Shown: piece by piece, positions 52,393 through 61,091 of the stretch
Position numbering within the stretch: the first letter of the stretch is position 1
How the letters are laid out: each line of letters starts with the position of its first letter
The notes under the pieces: generated by a model
Told to the model about the DNA's origin: nothing
What the model saw: only the letters and a program-made list of their open reading frames with translations
Database searches by the model: none
Assembly: GCF_011602365.1 (NCBI RefSeq)
Contig: NZ_JAAONZ010000008.1
Coordinates: forward strand, 1 to 64,000
Direction: 5' to 3'
Length of the DNA stretch: 64,000 nt
Source: Pseudomaricurvus hydrocarbonicus
GTDB lineage: Bacteria > Pseudomonadota > Gammaproteobacteria > Pseudomonadales > Cellvibrionaceae
Translations under genes and position numbers: made by a program

Positions 52393-52893
52393 GTGACCTT
52401 ACAGCAACTTAACCAGCTGTCTGACGAGGACGCCGGGCAACAATTCAGGCAGTGCTGCAGCAGTGAGCGCTGGGTAGAACGTATGGTGGAGTCGCGCCCC
52501 TATCACAGTGCTGCCGACTTGCACGCCGCCGCCGATGTGCACTGGCGCAATCTGAATGAACATGACTTTCTGCAGGCGTTTGACGGCCACCCGAAAATTG
52601 GTGATGTCGATTCGCTCAAGGAAAAGTATCGCAACACCAAAGCACTGGCCGCGGGCGAGCAGTCCAGTGTGGCGGTTGCCAGCGATGACGTAATTCAGGC
52701 CCTGGCGCAAGGCAACCGCGAGTACGAAGACAAATTTGGGTTTATTTTTATTGTCTGTGCCACCGGCAAAAGTGCTGCCCAAATGTCGGAGCTGTTGCAA
52801 GCGCGTCTGCCCAATGAGCGTGCGGTGGAATTGAACAACGCCGCCGAAGAACAGCGCAAAATTTTTCATCTGCGGCTGGAGAAACTGTTATGA
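52393..52893 (+). CDS. uraD: OHCU decarboxylase
   Basis: Converts 2-oxo-4-hydroxy-4-carboxy-5-ureidoimidazoline to (S)-allantoin. 166 residues, all helical. The catalytic His is in FDGHPKIGD, with the partner Glu in the SRPYHSAADLHAAADVHW region and the typical YEDKFGFIFIVCATGKSA block and closing AAEEQRKIFHLRLEKLL. The GTG at 52393 has GAGGA 8 bases upstream; the frame extends upstream into alc and that part is not protein-like. It lies 4 bases after alc; ATGA overlap with uraH. Confidence 0.94.
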   Translation: MTLQQLNQLSDEDAGQQFRQCCSSERWVERMVESRPYHSAADLHAAADVHWRNLNEHDFLQAFDGHPKIGDVDSLKEKYRNTKALAAGEQSSVAVASDDVIQALAQGNREYEDKFGFIFIVCATGKSAAQMSELLQARLPNERAVELNNAAEEQRKIFHLRLEKLL

Positions 52894-53228
52894 GTCAAAT
52901 CACCACCCACGTTTTGGATACGTCCCTGGGCACACCTGCGGAAGGTATCGACATTACGCTGGCACAACTCCGCGGTGACGACTGGTTCACTCTGGGTACG
53001 GGCACGACCAACAGCGATGGTCGCCTGCCGGGGCTCTGCCCGGAGGGACCGCTGCCGGCCGGAACCTACCGTATGCATTTTGCCACCGCAGTGTATTTTC
53101 AACGCCAGGGGTGTGCGGTGTTTTACCCCTACGTTGACGTCGTGTTTTGTCTCGACGACAGTGGCCAGCACTATCACGTTCCACTGTTGCTCTCGCCGTT
53201 TGGCTACTCCACCTATCGAGGCAGCTGA
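52890..53228 (+). CDS. uraH: 5-hydroxyisourate hydrolase
   Basis: Hydrolyses 5-hydroxyisourate to OHCU. 112 residues, transthyretin-like. Family marks: N-terminal ITTHVLDTSLGTPA (catalytic His), then a central Arg region, and the C-terminal tetrapeptide YRGS that defines the hydrolase. No signal peptide, so it is cytoplasmic. It overlaps uraD (ATGA) and allA (TGATG). Confidence 0.96.
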   Translation: MSQITTHVLDTSLGTPAEGIDITLAQLRGDDWFTLGTGTTNSDGRLPGLCPEGPLPAGTYRMHFATAVYFQRQGCAVFYPYVDVVFCLDDSGQHYHVPLLLSPFGYSTYRGS

Positions 53229-53743
53229 TGCACACTGTGACCTTGAAACTGCAACCGCTCACGGCAGCAGCCTTTGCCCCCTATGGCGATGTGCTGGAGG
53301 TGAGTGAGCGCAACCAGCACTACCCCATCAACGCCGGGCTTACCGAGCGTCACCATCAGCTGGCGCGAGTGGATGTCAGTGATGCGGGCGGCTACCCCAT
53401 CATCAATATTTTTCGTTCGCAACCGGTGACCTTGCCGTTTCGAGTGCGACAAATGGAGCGTCATCCCCTGGGCAGTCAGTCGCTCACCATGCTCAGTGGC
53501 AATCCTTATGTGGTGGTGGTGGGGCGCGCCGGTGAACTGAAGCCCCTGCAGTTGCAGGCGTTTTTTGCCCTGCCTCACCAGGGCGTCAATTATCACAAGG
53601 GTACCTGGCACCATTACTGTTTGTGTCTGCAACGTACGTGCGACTTCCTGGTGGTGGATCGCGGTGGTCCCGGTCACAACTGTGATGAAGTGACCATTGA
53701 CCCTGAACTTAACATTTATATTGAAGCGGGAATAACGCCATGA
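53228..53743 (+). CDS. allA: ureidoglycolate lyase
   Basis: Splits ureidoglycolate into glyoxylate and urea. 171 residues of the cupin-like ureidoglycolate hydrolase family: LTAAAFAPYGDVLE, INIFRSQPVTLPFRVRQMERHPLGSQ, GVNYHKGTWHHYCL and DFLVVDRGGPGHNCDEV. The start overlaps the uraH stop by one base; a longer frame begins inside uraH and is rejected. The stop overlaps guaD by ATGA. No urease genes are in view, so urea is a product here. Confidence 0.93.
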   Translation: MHTVTLKLQPLTAAAFAPYGDVLEVSERNQHYPINAGLTERHHQLARVDVSDAGGYPIINIFRSQPVTLPFRVRQMERHPLGSQSLTMLSGNPYVVVVGRAGELKPLQLQAFFALPHQGVNYHKGTWHHYCLCLQRTCDFLVVDRGGPGHNCDEVTIDPELNIYIEAGITP

Positions 53744-55062
53744 CTCTCTCCGTTTATCGGGCCGCGATTTTGCATTTTCTGGACGATCCGGCCCGGCAGC
53801 TGGACTCGTCCTATGAGTATTTTGAAGACGGCTTGCTGCTGGTGGCAGACGGCAAGATCCAGGCGGTGGGTCACGCCAGCGAACTGCTGCCGACCTTGCC
53901 CCGGGACACGGCCATTACGCATTATCCCCAAGGCTTGCTGACGCCCGGGTTTGTCGATACGCACATCCACTATCCGCAAACCGAAATGATTGCCGCCTAT
54001 GGCGAACAGTTGCTGGAATGGCTGGATACCTACACCTTTCCCACCGAGCAAAAGTTTGCCGATAAAGACTATGCCCGCGGTGTGGCGGAGCGTTTTCTGG
54101 ATGAATTGCTGCGCGCGGGGACCACCACCGCGCTGGTGTTCGGTACTGTGCACAAACAGTCGGTCGACGCGTTTTTCGAAGCCAGTGCTGAGCGCAATCT
54201 GCGCATGATCTGCGGCAAGGTGATGATGGATCGCAACGCCCCGGACGCTCTCACCGATACTCCTGACAGTGCCTATCGTGACAGTCGTGAGCTGATCGAA
54301 AAATGGCACAATTGCGGCCGTCAGCGCTACGCGGTCACGCCGCGGTTTGCGCCGACCTCAAGCCCGCAACAGTTGCAAAAAGCCGGTGACTTGTTGCGCG
54401 AGTTTCCCGATGTTTACATGCACACCCATTTGTCCGAGAACGCCAATGAAGTGGTCTGGGTGAGTGAGCTGTTTCCCGAGTCCGAGCATTATCTGGACAC
54501 CTATGATCAGGCCAGCCTGCTGGGTAAACGCAGCGTCTTCGCCCACTGCATTCACCTGCAGGACCGTGAGTGGCAAGCACTGAGTGACAGCCGTAGCAAG
54601 ATTGCGTTCTGCCCGACGTCGAATCTGTTTCTCGGCAGCGGCCTGTTTAATTTAACCCGTGCCGAGGCCGAGGGGATCGAGGTGGGCGTGGGCACAGACG
54701 TGGGTGCCGGCACCAGCTTTTCGATTTTGCAAACGCTTAACGAAGCTTACAAGGTGGCGCAACTGCGCGGCGATAAATTGTCACCGTTCAAGAGTTTTTA
54801 CCTGGCCACGCTGGGCGGTGCCCGCGCACTGGATATGGACGACCTGATCGGCAATTTCACGCCGGGCAAAGAGGCGGATTTTATCGTGCTGGACAAAGCC
54901 TGCACGCCATTGATGGAGTTTCGTTTGCAGCAGTGCCGGAATTTATTTGAAACCCTGTTCGTGTTCACCATGCTGGGCGACGATCGGGCGGTGCAAGAAA
55001 CCTACGCGGCCGGGCAGTTGCGCCATCGCCGTGATTCAAACGCCGTGCCCCAAACGCCGTAA
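53740..55062 (+). CDS. guaD: guanine deaminase
   Basis: Deaminates guanine to xanthine, the entry from guanine to the pathway. 440 residues, metal-dependent amidohydrolase: PGFVDTHIHYPQTEM with HxH, PRFAPTSS, MHTHLSEN, FAHCIHL and GVGTDVGAGTSFSIL with the metal Asp. ATGA overlap with allA. About 60 bases separate it from puuD with no terminator in between. Confidence 0.95.
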   Translation: MTLSVYRAAILHFLDDPARQLDSSYEYFEDGLLLVADGKIQAVGHASELLPTLPRDTAITHYPQGLLTPGFVDTHIHYPQTEMIAAYGEQLLEWLDTYTFPTEQKFADKDYARGVAERFLDELLRAGTTTALVFGTVHKQSVDAFFEASAERNLRMICGKVMMDRNAPDALTDTPDSAYRDSRELIEKWHNCGRQRYAVTPRFAPTSSPQQLQKAGDLLREFPDVYMHTHLSENANEVVWVSELFPESEHYLDTYDQASLLGKRSVFAHCIHLQDREWQALSDSRSKIAFCPTSNLFLGSGLFNLTRAEAEGIEVGVGTDVGAGTSFSILQTLNEAYKVAQLRGDKLSPFKSFYLATLGGARALDMDDLIGNFTPGKEADFIVLDKACTPLMEFRLQQCRNLFETLFVFTMLGDDRAVQETYAAGQLRHRRDSNAVPQTP

Positions 55063-55121
55063 GTTAAAACGTTGCCGTGATTACCGCGATTAACCCTTCA
55101 AGTTGATTAAGAGATTTTTTG

Positions 55122-56312
55122 ATGGAAGCCTATATTGTCGATTGGTTGCAGCTGGTTCTGCGCTGGACCCACATGATTACTGGCATTGCCTGGATCGGCG
55201 CCTCGTTTTATTTTGTCTGGCTGGACAATCATTTACAAACGGCCCCTCAGTGGCAGCAGGCGCGCGGGATTGGCGGTGAGTTGTGGGCCATTCACGGCGG
55301 TGGGGTTTATGAAGTCGGCAAATACCGGAAAGGGCCAGAACAGATGCCCGACACGCTGCACTGGTTTAAGTGGGAGGCCTACACCACCTGGATCAGCGGC
55401 ATGCTGTTGCTGGCGGCGGTCTACTATTTAGGCGCCGATGCTTACCTGATTGATCGGCGCGTGGCCGACCTGTCCGCGCCGGCGGCCATTGGCCTTGGTT
55501 TGGCGTTTATTGTGCTGGGCTGGTTTATCTACGATGTCCTTTGTAACAGTCGGGTGGCGAATCACACGGCATTGCTCAGCTCGCTGCTGCTGCTCATGCT
55601 GGTGGCCAGCAGTTACGCGCTGACGCATTTGTTCAGCGGGCGCGGGGCCTATATTCATATTGGTGCCATGATTGGCACCATGATGGTGGGCAACGTGTTC
55701 GCGGTCATCATGCCTTCCCAGAGAGCGTTGGTGAGTGCCATTGAGCAGGGCGGCGAGGTGGATCCCAGCTGGGGTGCCAAGGCCAAACTGCGCTCCACTC
55801 ACAACACCTACCTGACCCTGCCACTGCTGTTTATCATGATCAGCAATCACTACCCCATGACCTATGGGCATGAATACAACTGGTTAATCCTGTTGGCGAT
55901 CACCGCGATCACCGCCTGTGTGCGGCAGTTTTTTGTGTTGCGCCACAAAGGCATCGTCAAGCCGGCGCTGTTGGTCGGTTCCGTCGTGGCCACCCTGGTG
56001 CTGGCCGCTCTGATCACGCCGCCGTCGCTAAGATCATCCCAGGCGGCCTCAGCTATTCCGACCCTGTCAGAGATGCACACGATTGTGAGCCATCGCTGTG
56101 GCAGCTGCCACAGCGCCGAGCCAACGGATGATGTGTTTACGGTGGCGCCGGCCGGAGTGATACTGGATACCGAGAGCCAGGTTCGCCAATGGGCGCCGCG
56201 CATTCTGGCGCGCTCGGTACACACTCAGGACATGCCGTTCATGAACAAAACCGGCATGACCGACGCCGAACGCCAACAGCTGGGGGTGGGCCTGATTCAG
56301 CTTGAGGATTGA
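55122..56312 (+). CDS. puuD: urate hydroxylase PuuD (membrane cytochrome type)
   Basis: Oxidises urate to 5-hydroxyisourate, passing electrons to the respiratory chain instead of to oxygen directly as soluble uricase does. 396 residues: about eight transmembrane helices (the DUF989 domain, from WTHMITGIAWIGASFYFVWLDN) and a C-terminal cytochrome c domain with the haem motif CGSCH near residue 330 and the distal Met in DMPFMNKTGMT. The ATG at 55122 follows a TTG one codon earlier; the ribosome site is weak. This gene fills the one step between XdhAB and UraH, completing the pathway. No terminator is evident after it. Confidence 0.94.
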   Translation: MEAYIVDWLQLVLRWTHMITGIAWIGASFYFVWLDNHLQTAPQWQQARGIGGELWAIHGGGVYEVGKYRKGPEQMPDTLHWFKWEAYTTWISGMLLLAAVYYLGADAYLIDRRVADLSAPAAIGLGLAFIVLGWFIYDVLCNSRVANHTALLSSLLLLMLVASSYALTHLFSGRGAYIHIGAMIGTMMVGNVFAVIMPSQRALVSAIEQGGEVDPSWGAKAKLRSTHNTYLTLPLLFIMISNHYPMTYGHEYNWLILLAITAITACVRQFFVLRHKGIVKPALLVGSVVATLVLAALITPPSLRSSQAASAIPTLSEMHTIVSHRCGSCHSAEPTDDVFTVAPAGVILDTESQVRQWAPRILARSVHTQDMPFMNKTGMTDAERQQLGVGLIQLED

Positions 56313-56617
56313 CGGGACGTAAATTATTGGCCGCGTTAATTCCGGCTGGTGCACACAACGTGGGCCGCCTGCGGGTTGAAGGCCTGAGCCCTGGCGCAGC
56401 GCCTGCCGTGTAGGGCGGTCTTTATGGGGCCGGGAGCATAGGGCGTGGATTGGTTCGCTCATCGGTATGGTAAGTGAGGAGCTACTTGCGTGGTTCTGGG
56501 GGGGCATTATCTGGAAAAGTGTGTTACCCGCGCGGTAGCCAGAAGGAATGCCGCCGGGAGGACAGCTCCAAACGTTGTAATTCTATAACCCGGCAGCGAC
56601 GGTGCGCTTAAAGCTGC
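56313..56617. other. spacer after the purine run
   Basis: About 300 bases; nothing recognised, and no terminator-like stem with T-run seen in either direction. Confidence 0.5.
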
Positions 56618-56830
56618 TTAGGGAAATTTGATGTTCGCGGCGGCCATCTGCTGGTGAATGTAAGTGGCGCGCTCTGCGTGACTCATCGAGGATGGGTCTG
56701 TGAGGTTGGTGCTGGCCATTTTATAGGGCCCCGCCGAACTGCCAGCTTGAACGAGTGCGACAGCAAGGGAGCCGGTCAACAGGGCGACAGCTGCGATACC
56801 CAGTGATGCTTGAATGTAAGTTTTTTTCAT
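56618..56830 (-). CDS. small exported protein, unknown function
   Basis: 70 residues. MKKTYIQASLGIAAVALLTGSLAVALVQAGSSA is a convincing signal peptide; the mature part of about 40 residues (GPYKMASTNLTDPSSMSHAERATYIHQQMAAANIKFP) is unlike anything I can name. The ribosome site is weak. I keep it because a random frame would rarely start with such a signal. Confidence 0.5.
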   Translation of the reverse strand: MKKTYIQASLGIAAVALLTGSLAVALVQAGSSAGPYKMASTNLTDPSSMSHAERATYIHQQMAAANIKFP

Positions 56831-57407
56831 GATTTCAGCTTCAACTATTATGACTTTATTGGGTTGTTAGCTAATGCTTTTATAATTTTGGGGGAGGGCA
56901 CTCTCTCTGAGCTTTTCGCCCTCGGGTGCCTTTATCACACAGGGCGCTGTGGAGAGTCAAGCAAGCCGTTAAAAACCCATTTAGAGTGTCACCATCCGCT
57001 AAAAAGTGTTACCAAATGCACGCCAATACGTGCATTTGGTAATAACTTGTCGTCTAAATACCGGTAAGTGCGTGTGATGGCTTCCGGGGAAAATCCGGTG
57101 GCTGTTGCTCTTTTTTTGCGGTCTTTCGGTATCGGCACTGCATTGGCACGTGGATTTGGGGGTACCCCCTCCGGGGGCTGATAATGCACACAATTCCTGC
57201 CGGGGCTGGCAGGAAAACCTCTGCAGCGATTGAGTGGCTCTGAGCTTCGAAAATGCTGCAAACAGTGTTAAGCCGTCCGGGTTCGCCTTACAATGGGGGC
57301 TGGCGCCATATGCATGGTGTGGAATCTCTTCGGTGTACTCTGGCGTGGCGGCTCAGTCGTTATTCGCCGGGGCAGAGGGGCAATGAATCAGTCTGGTGTA
57401 TGGGTCA
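56831..57407. other. gene-poor spacer with strong hairpins
   Basis: No gene recognised in 577 bases. The perfect inverted repeat TTACCAAATGCACG / CGTGCATTTGGTAA (57009-57042, 6-base loop) is followed by TTCCTGCC/GGCAGGAA at 57194-57215. Two nearby GTGTYACC words (56987, 57007) precede the first repeat. It may be a remnant of a mobile element end; not proven. Confidence 0.5.
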
Positions 57408-58166
57408 ATGGCGAAAGATATCAATGTCATCACGCTTTCCAATAACGATGAGAAGGCTCCCGAAGTCTTTTATTCCATTCAGGGCGAGGGACCGCACACC
57501 GGCCGCCCCAGCACGTTTATCCGCACCTCTGGTTGCAACCTCTACTGCTACTGGTGCGACACCCCCTATACCTGGAATTGGCAGGCCACCCCTTACGCGC
57601 ATGAACTGGACCGCAAATACGTCAAAAGTGAAGAGCGTTCACGGGTGGCCAAAGAGGCTTTGGTTAACACAGTTGAGGGGTTTGGCTGCAAGAACCTGGT
57701 GCTCACGGGCGGGGAGCCGCTGGCGCAGATGGGGCCGTTGGCGACTTTTCTGGAAGCCTTGACCGCCGTGGCCGATTACCAGGTCGACATTGAAACCAAC
57801 GCCACCATTGTGCCCACAGAGGCCTTTGACGGTTATGTGACGACCTATGTGTGCTCGCCCAAACTGGTCAATTCCCAAGTGCCCGAGCCGCTGAGAATCA
57901 AAGACGATGCCATGCAATGGTTTGCCCGTTCACCGAAGTCCTATTTTAAATTTGTGGTTGAAACGGACCAGGATATGGACGAGGTGCTGTCCTTGATTGA
58001 CCGTTACCGCATTGAGGCCGAGCGGGTGTATTTGATGCCCAGGGCTCTGGACGCCAATGAGCTGCGAGGGAATGAGATTGAGGTTGCGAAAAAATGCCTG
58101 CAGTACGGCTTCAAGTACGGTGATCGCTTGCACTTGCGGCTCTATGGCGATGGCCGGGGCGTGTGA
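57408..58166 (+). CDS. queE: 7-carboxy-7-deazaguanine synthase
   Basis: Radical SAM enzyme that makes 7-carboxy-7-deazaguanine from carboxy-tetrahydropterin for queuosine. 252 residues. The iron-sulfur motif is CNLYCYWCDT; VFYSIQGEGPHTGRPSTFIRTSGCN before it and VLTGGEPLAQ and DIETNAT after it are typical. It is somewhat longer than the E. coli protein (223) through a middle insertion (AHELDRKYVKSEERSRV). The start is uncertain: ATG 57408 and GTG 57396 are in frame and neither has a strong ribosome site. No queC or queD adjoins. Confidence 0.92.
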   Translation: MAKDINVITLSNNDEKAPEVFYSIQGEGPHTGRPSTFIRTSGCNLYCYWCDTPYTWNWQATPYAHELDRKYVKSEERSRVAKEALVNTVEGFGCKNLVLTGGEPLAQMGPLATFLEALTAVADYQVDIETNATIVPTEAFDGYVTTYVCSPKLVNSQVPEPLRIKDDAMQWFARSPKSYFKFVVETDQDMDEVLSLIDRYRIEAERVYLMPRALDANELRGNEIEVAKKCLQYGFKYGDRLHLRLYGDGRGV

Positions 58167-58335
58167 CGCTGGATCGCGCCCGAGACAACGCGAGGGGCGG
58201 CGTTACTGGAGGTTGATCCACGTCGTTTGTGGCGAAGGGTTTTTAACCAAAAGAAGTGTGAGCGTGACCGGTTTGACCGTTGGCGTCAGTGCGCCGACCG
58301 TGCGGTGTACAACACTGTGCCGTTCAACAGGTCAG

Positions 58336-58380
58336 CCATGCAAAAAAGCGCGACCAGTCAGGCCGCGCTTTTTTGCATGG
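58336..58380. terminator. bidirectional terminator, queE / leuA
   Basis: A 17-bp perfect inverted repeat, CCATGCAAAAAAGCGCG with CGCGCTTTTTTGCATGG, includes the A- and T-runs and lies between two convergent genes. Confidence 0.92.
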
Positions 58381-58418
58381 GTTATGGATTGAGCCTGACA
58401 GGCCGGTACCGCGCAGGC

Positions 58419-60140
58419 TTAAGCTTCGGCGGCCTCGCTCTCTTTGGTTGTTTCGTGCTGCAGCGTTGCGCCGCTGCGGCTCACCGCATTCAGCACGGCT
58501 TGCAGTGAGGCGCCGACAATGTCTTCACTCTTGCCCGCCGCGCAGAAGCGCTGGCCGTCGACGCTGAGTTGGACGTAGGTCATGGCTTCGGCCTGCTCGT
58601 CGTGCCCCAGGGTGTGCTCACTGTAGTCAATCAGCACCATGTCGCAACCGGTGTTGGCGGACAGCGCACTGACAAAGGCGTCCAGCACACCTTTGCCGGC
58701 CCCCGCAATGTCCAGCTCGCCGCCGTCGGTGGCGACCGTCGCGCTGAGTTGATCGGCGTCTTTGGAGCGGTTCAGCGAATAGCTGTCGATGCGACTCTGG
58801 TTCACCAGGTAGGTGCTGGTGAAGGTGTCGAAAATATCCGCAGACGAGACTTCGGTTTCGCTGTCTTCGGCGCGCTTTTGAATGTAACCACTGAAATCCA
58901 CCTGCAACCAGCGCGGCATCTGCACGCCGTAATCCTGTTCCATCACGTAGGCCACGCCGCCTTTACCCGACTGGCTGTTGATGCGAATCACCTGCTGGTA
59001 GCTGCGGCCCAGATCGCGGGGATTGATGGGCAGGTAAGCCACTTGCCAGTGACTTTCGGGGTCCTCGGCGCGCTGGGCGGCGTCAATGGCCATGCACTTG
59101 TTGATGGCGTCCTGGTGGCTGCCCGAGAAGGCGGCAAACACCAGCTCGCCGGCGTAGGCGTGACGTGGATGCACGGCCAATTGGGTGCAGCGCTCGACGG
59201 TGCTGATGATGCGGTCCATGTTGGACAAGTCCAGTTCGGGGTCAATGCCCTGGCTGTAGAGGTTCATGGCCGCGGTGACGATGTCCATATTGCCGGTGCG
59301 CTCACCGTTGCCCAGCAAGGTGCCTTCCAGGCGATCGGCGCCAGCCAGCAAGCCCAGCTCGGCAGCAGCGACACCGCAGCCGCGGTCGTTGTGGGTGTGC
59401 AGGCTGATGATCAGGGCATCGCGGCGGGCGATGGTGTCGCACACGGTTTCAATCTGGTCGGCGTACACATTGGGGGTGGAGACTTCCACCGTGGCCGGCA
59501 GGTTGATGATCACCTTGTGCTCCGGCGTCGGCTGCCAGATGTCCGTCACGGCATCGCAGACTTCTACGGCATAGTCGATTTCGGTGCCGGTGAAGCTCTC
59601 GGGCGAGTACTGAAACTGCCACTGGGTTTCCGGTTGCTGGGCGGCATAGGTTTTGACCCACTCGGCACCCTGTACCGCAATGGCTTTAATCTCTTCGCGG
59701 CTCAGTTTAAAGACCTGCTCGCGCTGCACCACCGAGGTGGAGTTGTACAGGTGCATGATGGCACGGCGTGCGCCTTTTAACGCGTCAAAGCTGCGCGCAA
59801 TCAGGTGTTCGCGCGCCTGGGTGAGCACCTGAATGGTGACGTCGTCCGGAATCAGATCTTCCTCGATCAACTGGCGGACAAAATCGAAATCAGTTTGCGA
59901 GGCGGCGGGGAAGCCCACTTCAATTTCCTTAAAGCCCACATCCACTAACAGCTTGAACATCTCCAGCTTTTGGCTGGGGGTCATGGGTTCCATCAGCGCC
60001 TGGTTACCATCACGCAGGTCGACACTGCACCAGTGCGGAGCGGTTTCGATGATGTTACCGGGCCAGCGGCGATCGGCTTTCTGAACCGGTGCAAATGGGC
60101 GGTACTTCTGGTGATTGAAGTTGGCGTTGAAGGGTTTCAT
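58419..60140 (-). CDS. leuA: 2-isopropylmalate synthase, long (type 2) form
   Basis: Condenses 2-oxoisovalerate with acetyl-CoA, the committing step of leucine synthesis. 573 residues: an HMGL-like TIM barrel (WCSVDLRDGNQALMEPM, VGFPAASQTDFDFV, LHTHNDRGCGVAAAELGLLAG with metal HxH, GNGERTGNMDI) and a C-terminal regulatory domain ending VGASLQAVLNAVSRSG. The start MKPFNANFNHQKYRPF at 60140 matches the family; 26 further in-frame codons upstream do not. It is divergent from an Lrp-type gene. Confidence 0.95.
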   Translation of the reverse strand: MKPFNANFNHQKYRPFAPVQKADRRWPGNIIETAPHWCSVDLRDGNQALMEPMTPSQKLEMFKLLVDVGFKEIEVGFPAASQTDFDFVRQLIEEDLIPDDVTIQVLTQAREHLIARSFDALKGARRAIMHLYNSTSVVQREQVFKLSREEIKAIAVQGAEWVKTYAAQQPETQWQFQYSPESFTGTEIDYAVEVCDAVTDIWQPTPEHKVIINLPATVEVSTPNVYADQIETVCDTIARRDALIISLHTHNDRGCGVAAAELGLLAGADRLEGTLLGNGERTGNMDIVTAAMNLYSQGIDPELDLSNMDRIISTVERCTQLAVHPRHAYAGELVFAAFSGSHQDAINKCMAIDAAQRAEDPESHWQVAYLPINPRDLGRSYQQVIRINSQSGKGGVAYVMEQDYGVQMPRWLQVDFSGYIQKRAEDSETEVSSADIFDTFTSTYLVNQSRIDSYSLNRSKDADQLSATVATDGGELDIAGAGKGVLDAFVSALSANTGCDMVLIDYSEHTLGHDEQAEAMTYVQLSVDGQRFCAAGKSEDIVGASLQAVLNAVSRSGATLQHETTKESEAAEA

Positions 60141-60492
60141 ATCCTTGACTCTGAGCGGAAGTGTTGGGGGCCGAATTCGAGCGTGTTGGGGTTGAATTCG
60201 ATGCAGTGTTGAAATCAAGAGCGGGCGGGTGATAGGCGCTGGTGGCGCCCTTGATGGTCCGCAGAGGACTCGGGTCTGGTGGACCCTGTTACCTGGCCGC
60301 GATTCGGCCAGTGGCTGCGAGTCTGCCTTGTGGGTGACTCGCCCCGCGCGTTGAAGCTCTTTGATGATGGTTACTATACGGCGGTGCGCGTAGGGAATGT
60401 CTGCAAAGTTGCTCTTTATTTTGCGTCCTCATGCATCTATTCTCTAATATTTGGTCTATTCTGAGTGATATTAACTTTTAAGGGGTTGTCGG
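60141..60492. other. leuA / Lrp-type divergent spacer
   Basis: 352 bases without a gene. The end near the regulator is AT-rich, and AAGGGG (60480-60485) is its ribosome site. A GGTCC/GGACC pair near leuA has no T-run. No Leu-rich leader peptide was recognised. Confidence 0.4.
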
Positions 60493-60972
60493 GTGACAGA
60501 AGTCGTTAGTCTGGACCGAATTGATAGGCGAATTCTGCAGGAAATGCAGCGCAATGGGCGCATCAGCAACCTGGAGCTGGCGGATAAGGTGGGGTTGTCG
60601 CCCACGCCCTGCTCGCGGCGGGTCAAGCGGCTGGAGGAGAGTGGGCTGATTGATCGCCATGTGACCCTGCTCAACCCCAAGGCCCTGGGGCTGAAATTGA
60701 CGGCCATGGTGGGCATCTCCATGGACCGGCATACCCCGGATCGCTTTGAGGCGTTTGAGCAGGCAGTCGGGCAGATGCCCGAAGTGCTGGAGTGCCTGAT
60801 TGTCACAGGCCAGTCGGCGGATTTTCTGTTGAAGGTGGTGGTCAGGGATATGGAACACTATGAGCAGTTTTTATTGGGGCAGCTGACCAAGCTCGAAGGC
60901 GTCACCGGCGTGCATTCCAGCTTTGTACTGCGGGAGGTGGTTAAGAAGACCGAATTGCCGTTGGGTGGTTGA
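60493..60972 (+). CDS. Lrp/AsnC-family transcriptional regulator
   Basis: 159 residues. The N-terminal helix-turn-helix is LDRIDRRILQEMQRNGRISNLELADKVGLSPTPCSRRVKRLEESGLI; the C-terminal RAM/ActR-like domain has VLECLIVTGQSADFLLKVVVRDMEHYEQFL. This pattern (PTPCxRRVKRLE, GxxDFLL) is that of Lrp itself or close paralogues that respond to leucine or another amino acid. GTG start. Sitting divergently next to leuA suggests control of that gene. Confidence 0.9.
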   Translation: MTEVVSLDRIDRRILQEMQRNGRISNLELADKVGLSPTPCSRRVKRLEESGLIDRHVTLLNPKALGLKLTAMVGISMDRHTPDRFEAFEQAVGQMPEVLECLIVTGQSADFLLKVVVRDMEHYEQFLLGQLTKLEGVTGVHSSFVLREVVKKTELPLGG

Positions 60973-61031
60973 GGTGGCTGAAATGCGTTGTTATTTGAGT
61001 CTTAGTCAAAAAATGAACGTTTGATGTTTTT

Positions 61032-61044
61032 TGAATCTCATTCA
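61032..61044 (+). promoter_or_regulatory. candidate operator of the TetR-RND operon
   Basis: TGAATCTCATTCA, a palindrome with perfect 5-bp arms, 47 bases before the TetR start; the shape is common for TetR autorepression sites. Confidence 0.4.
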
Positions 61045-61091
61045 TAATTGTCTCTTCGTTAATAGATGTTCGAGAGATTGGAGCAGTGTGA

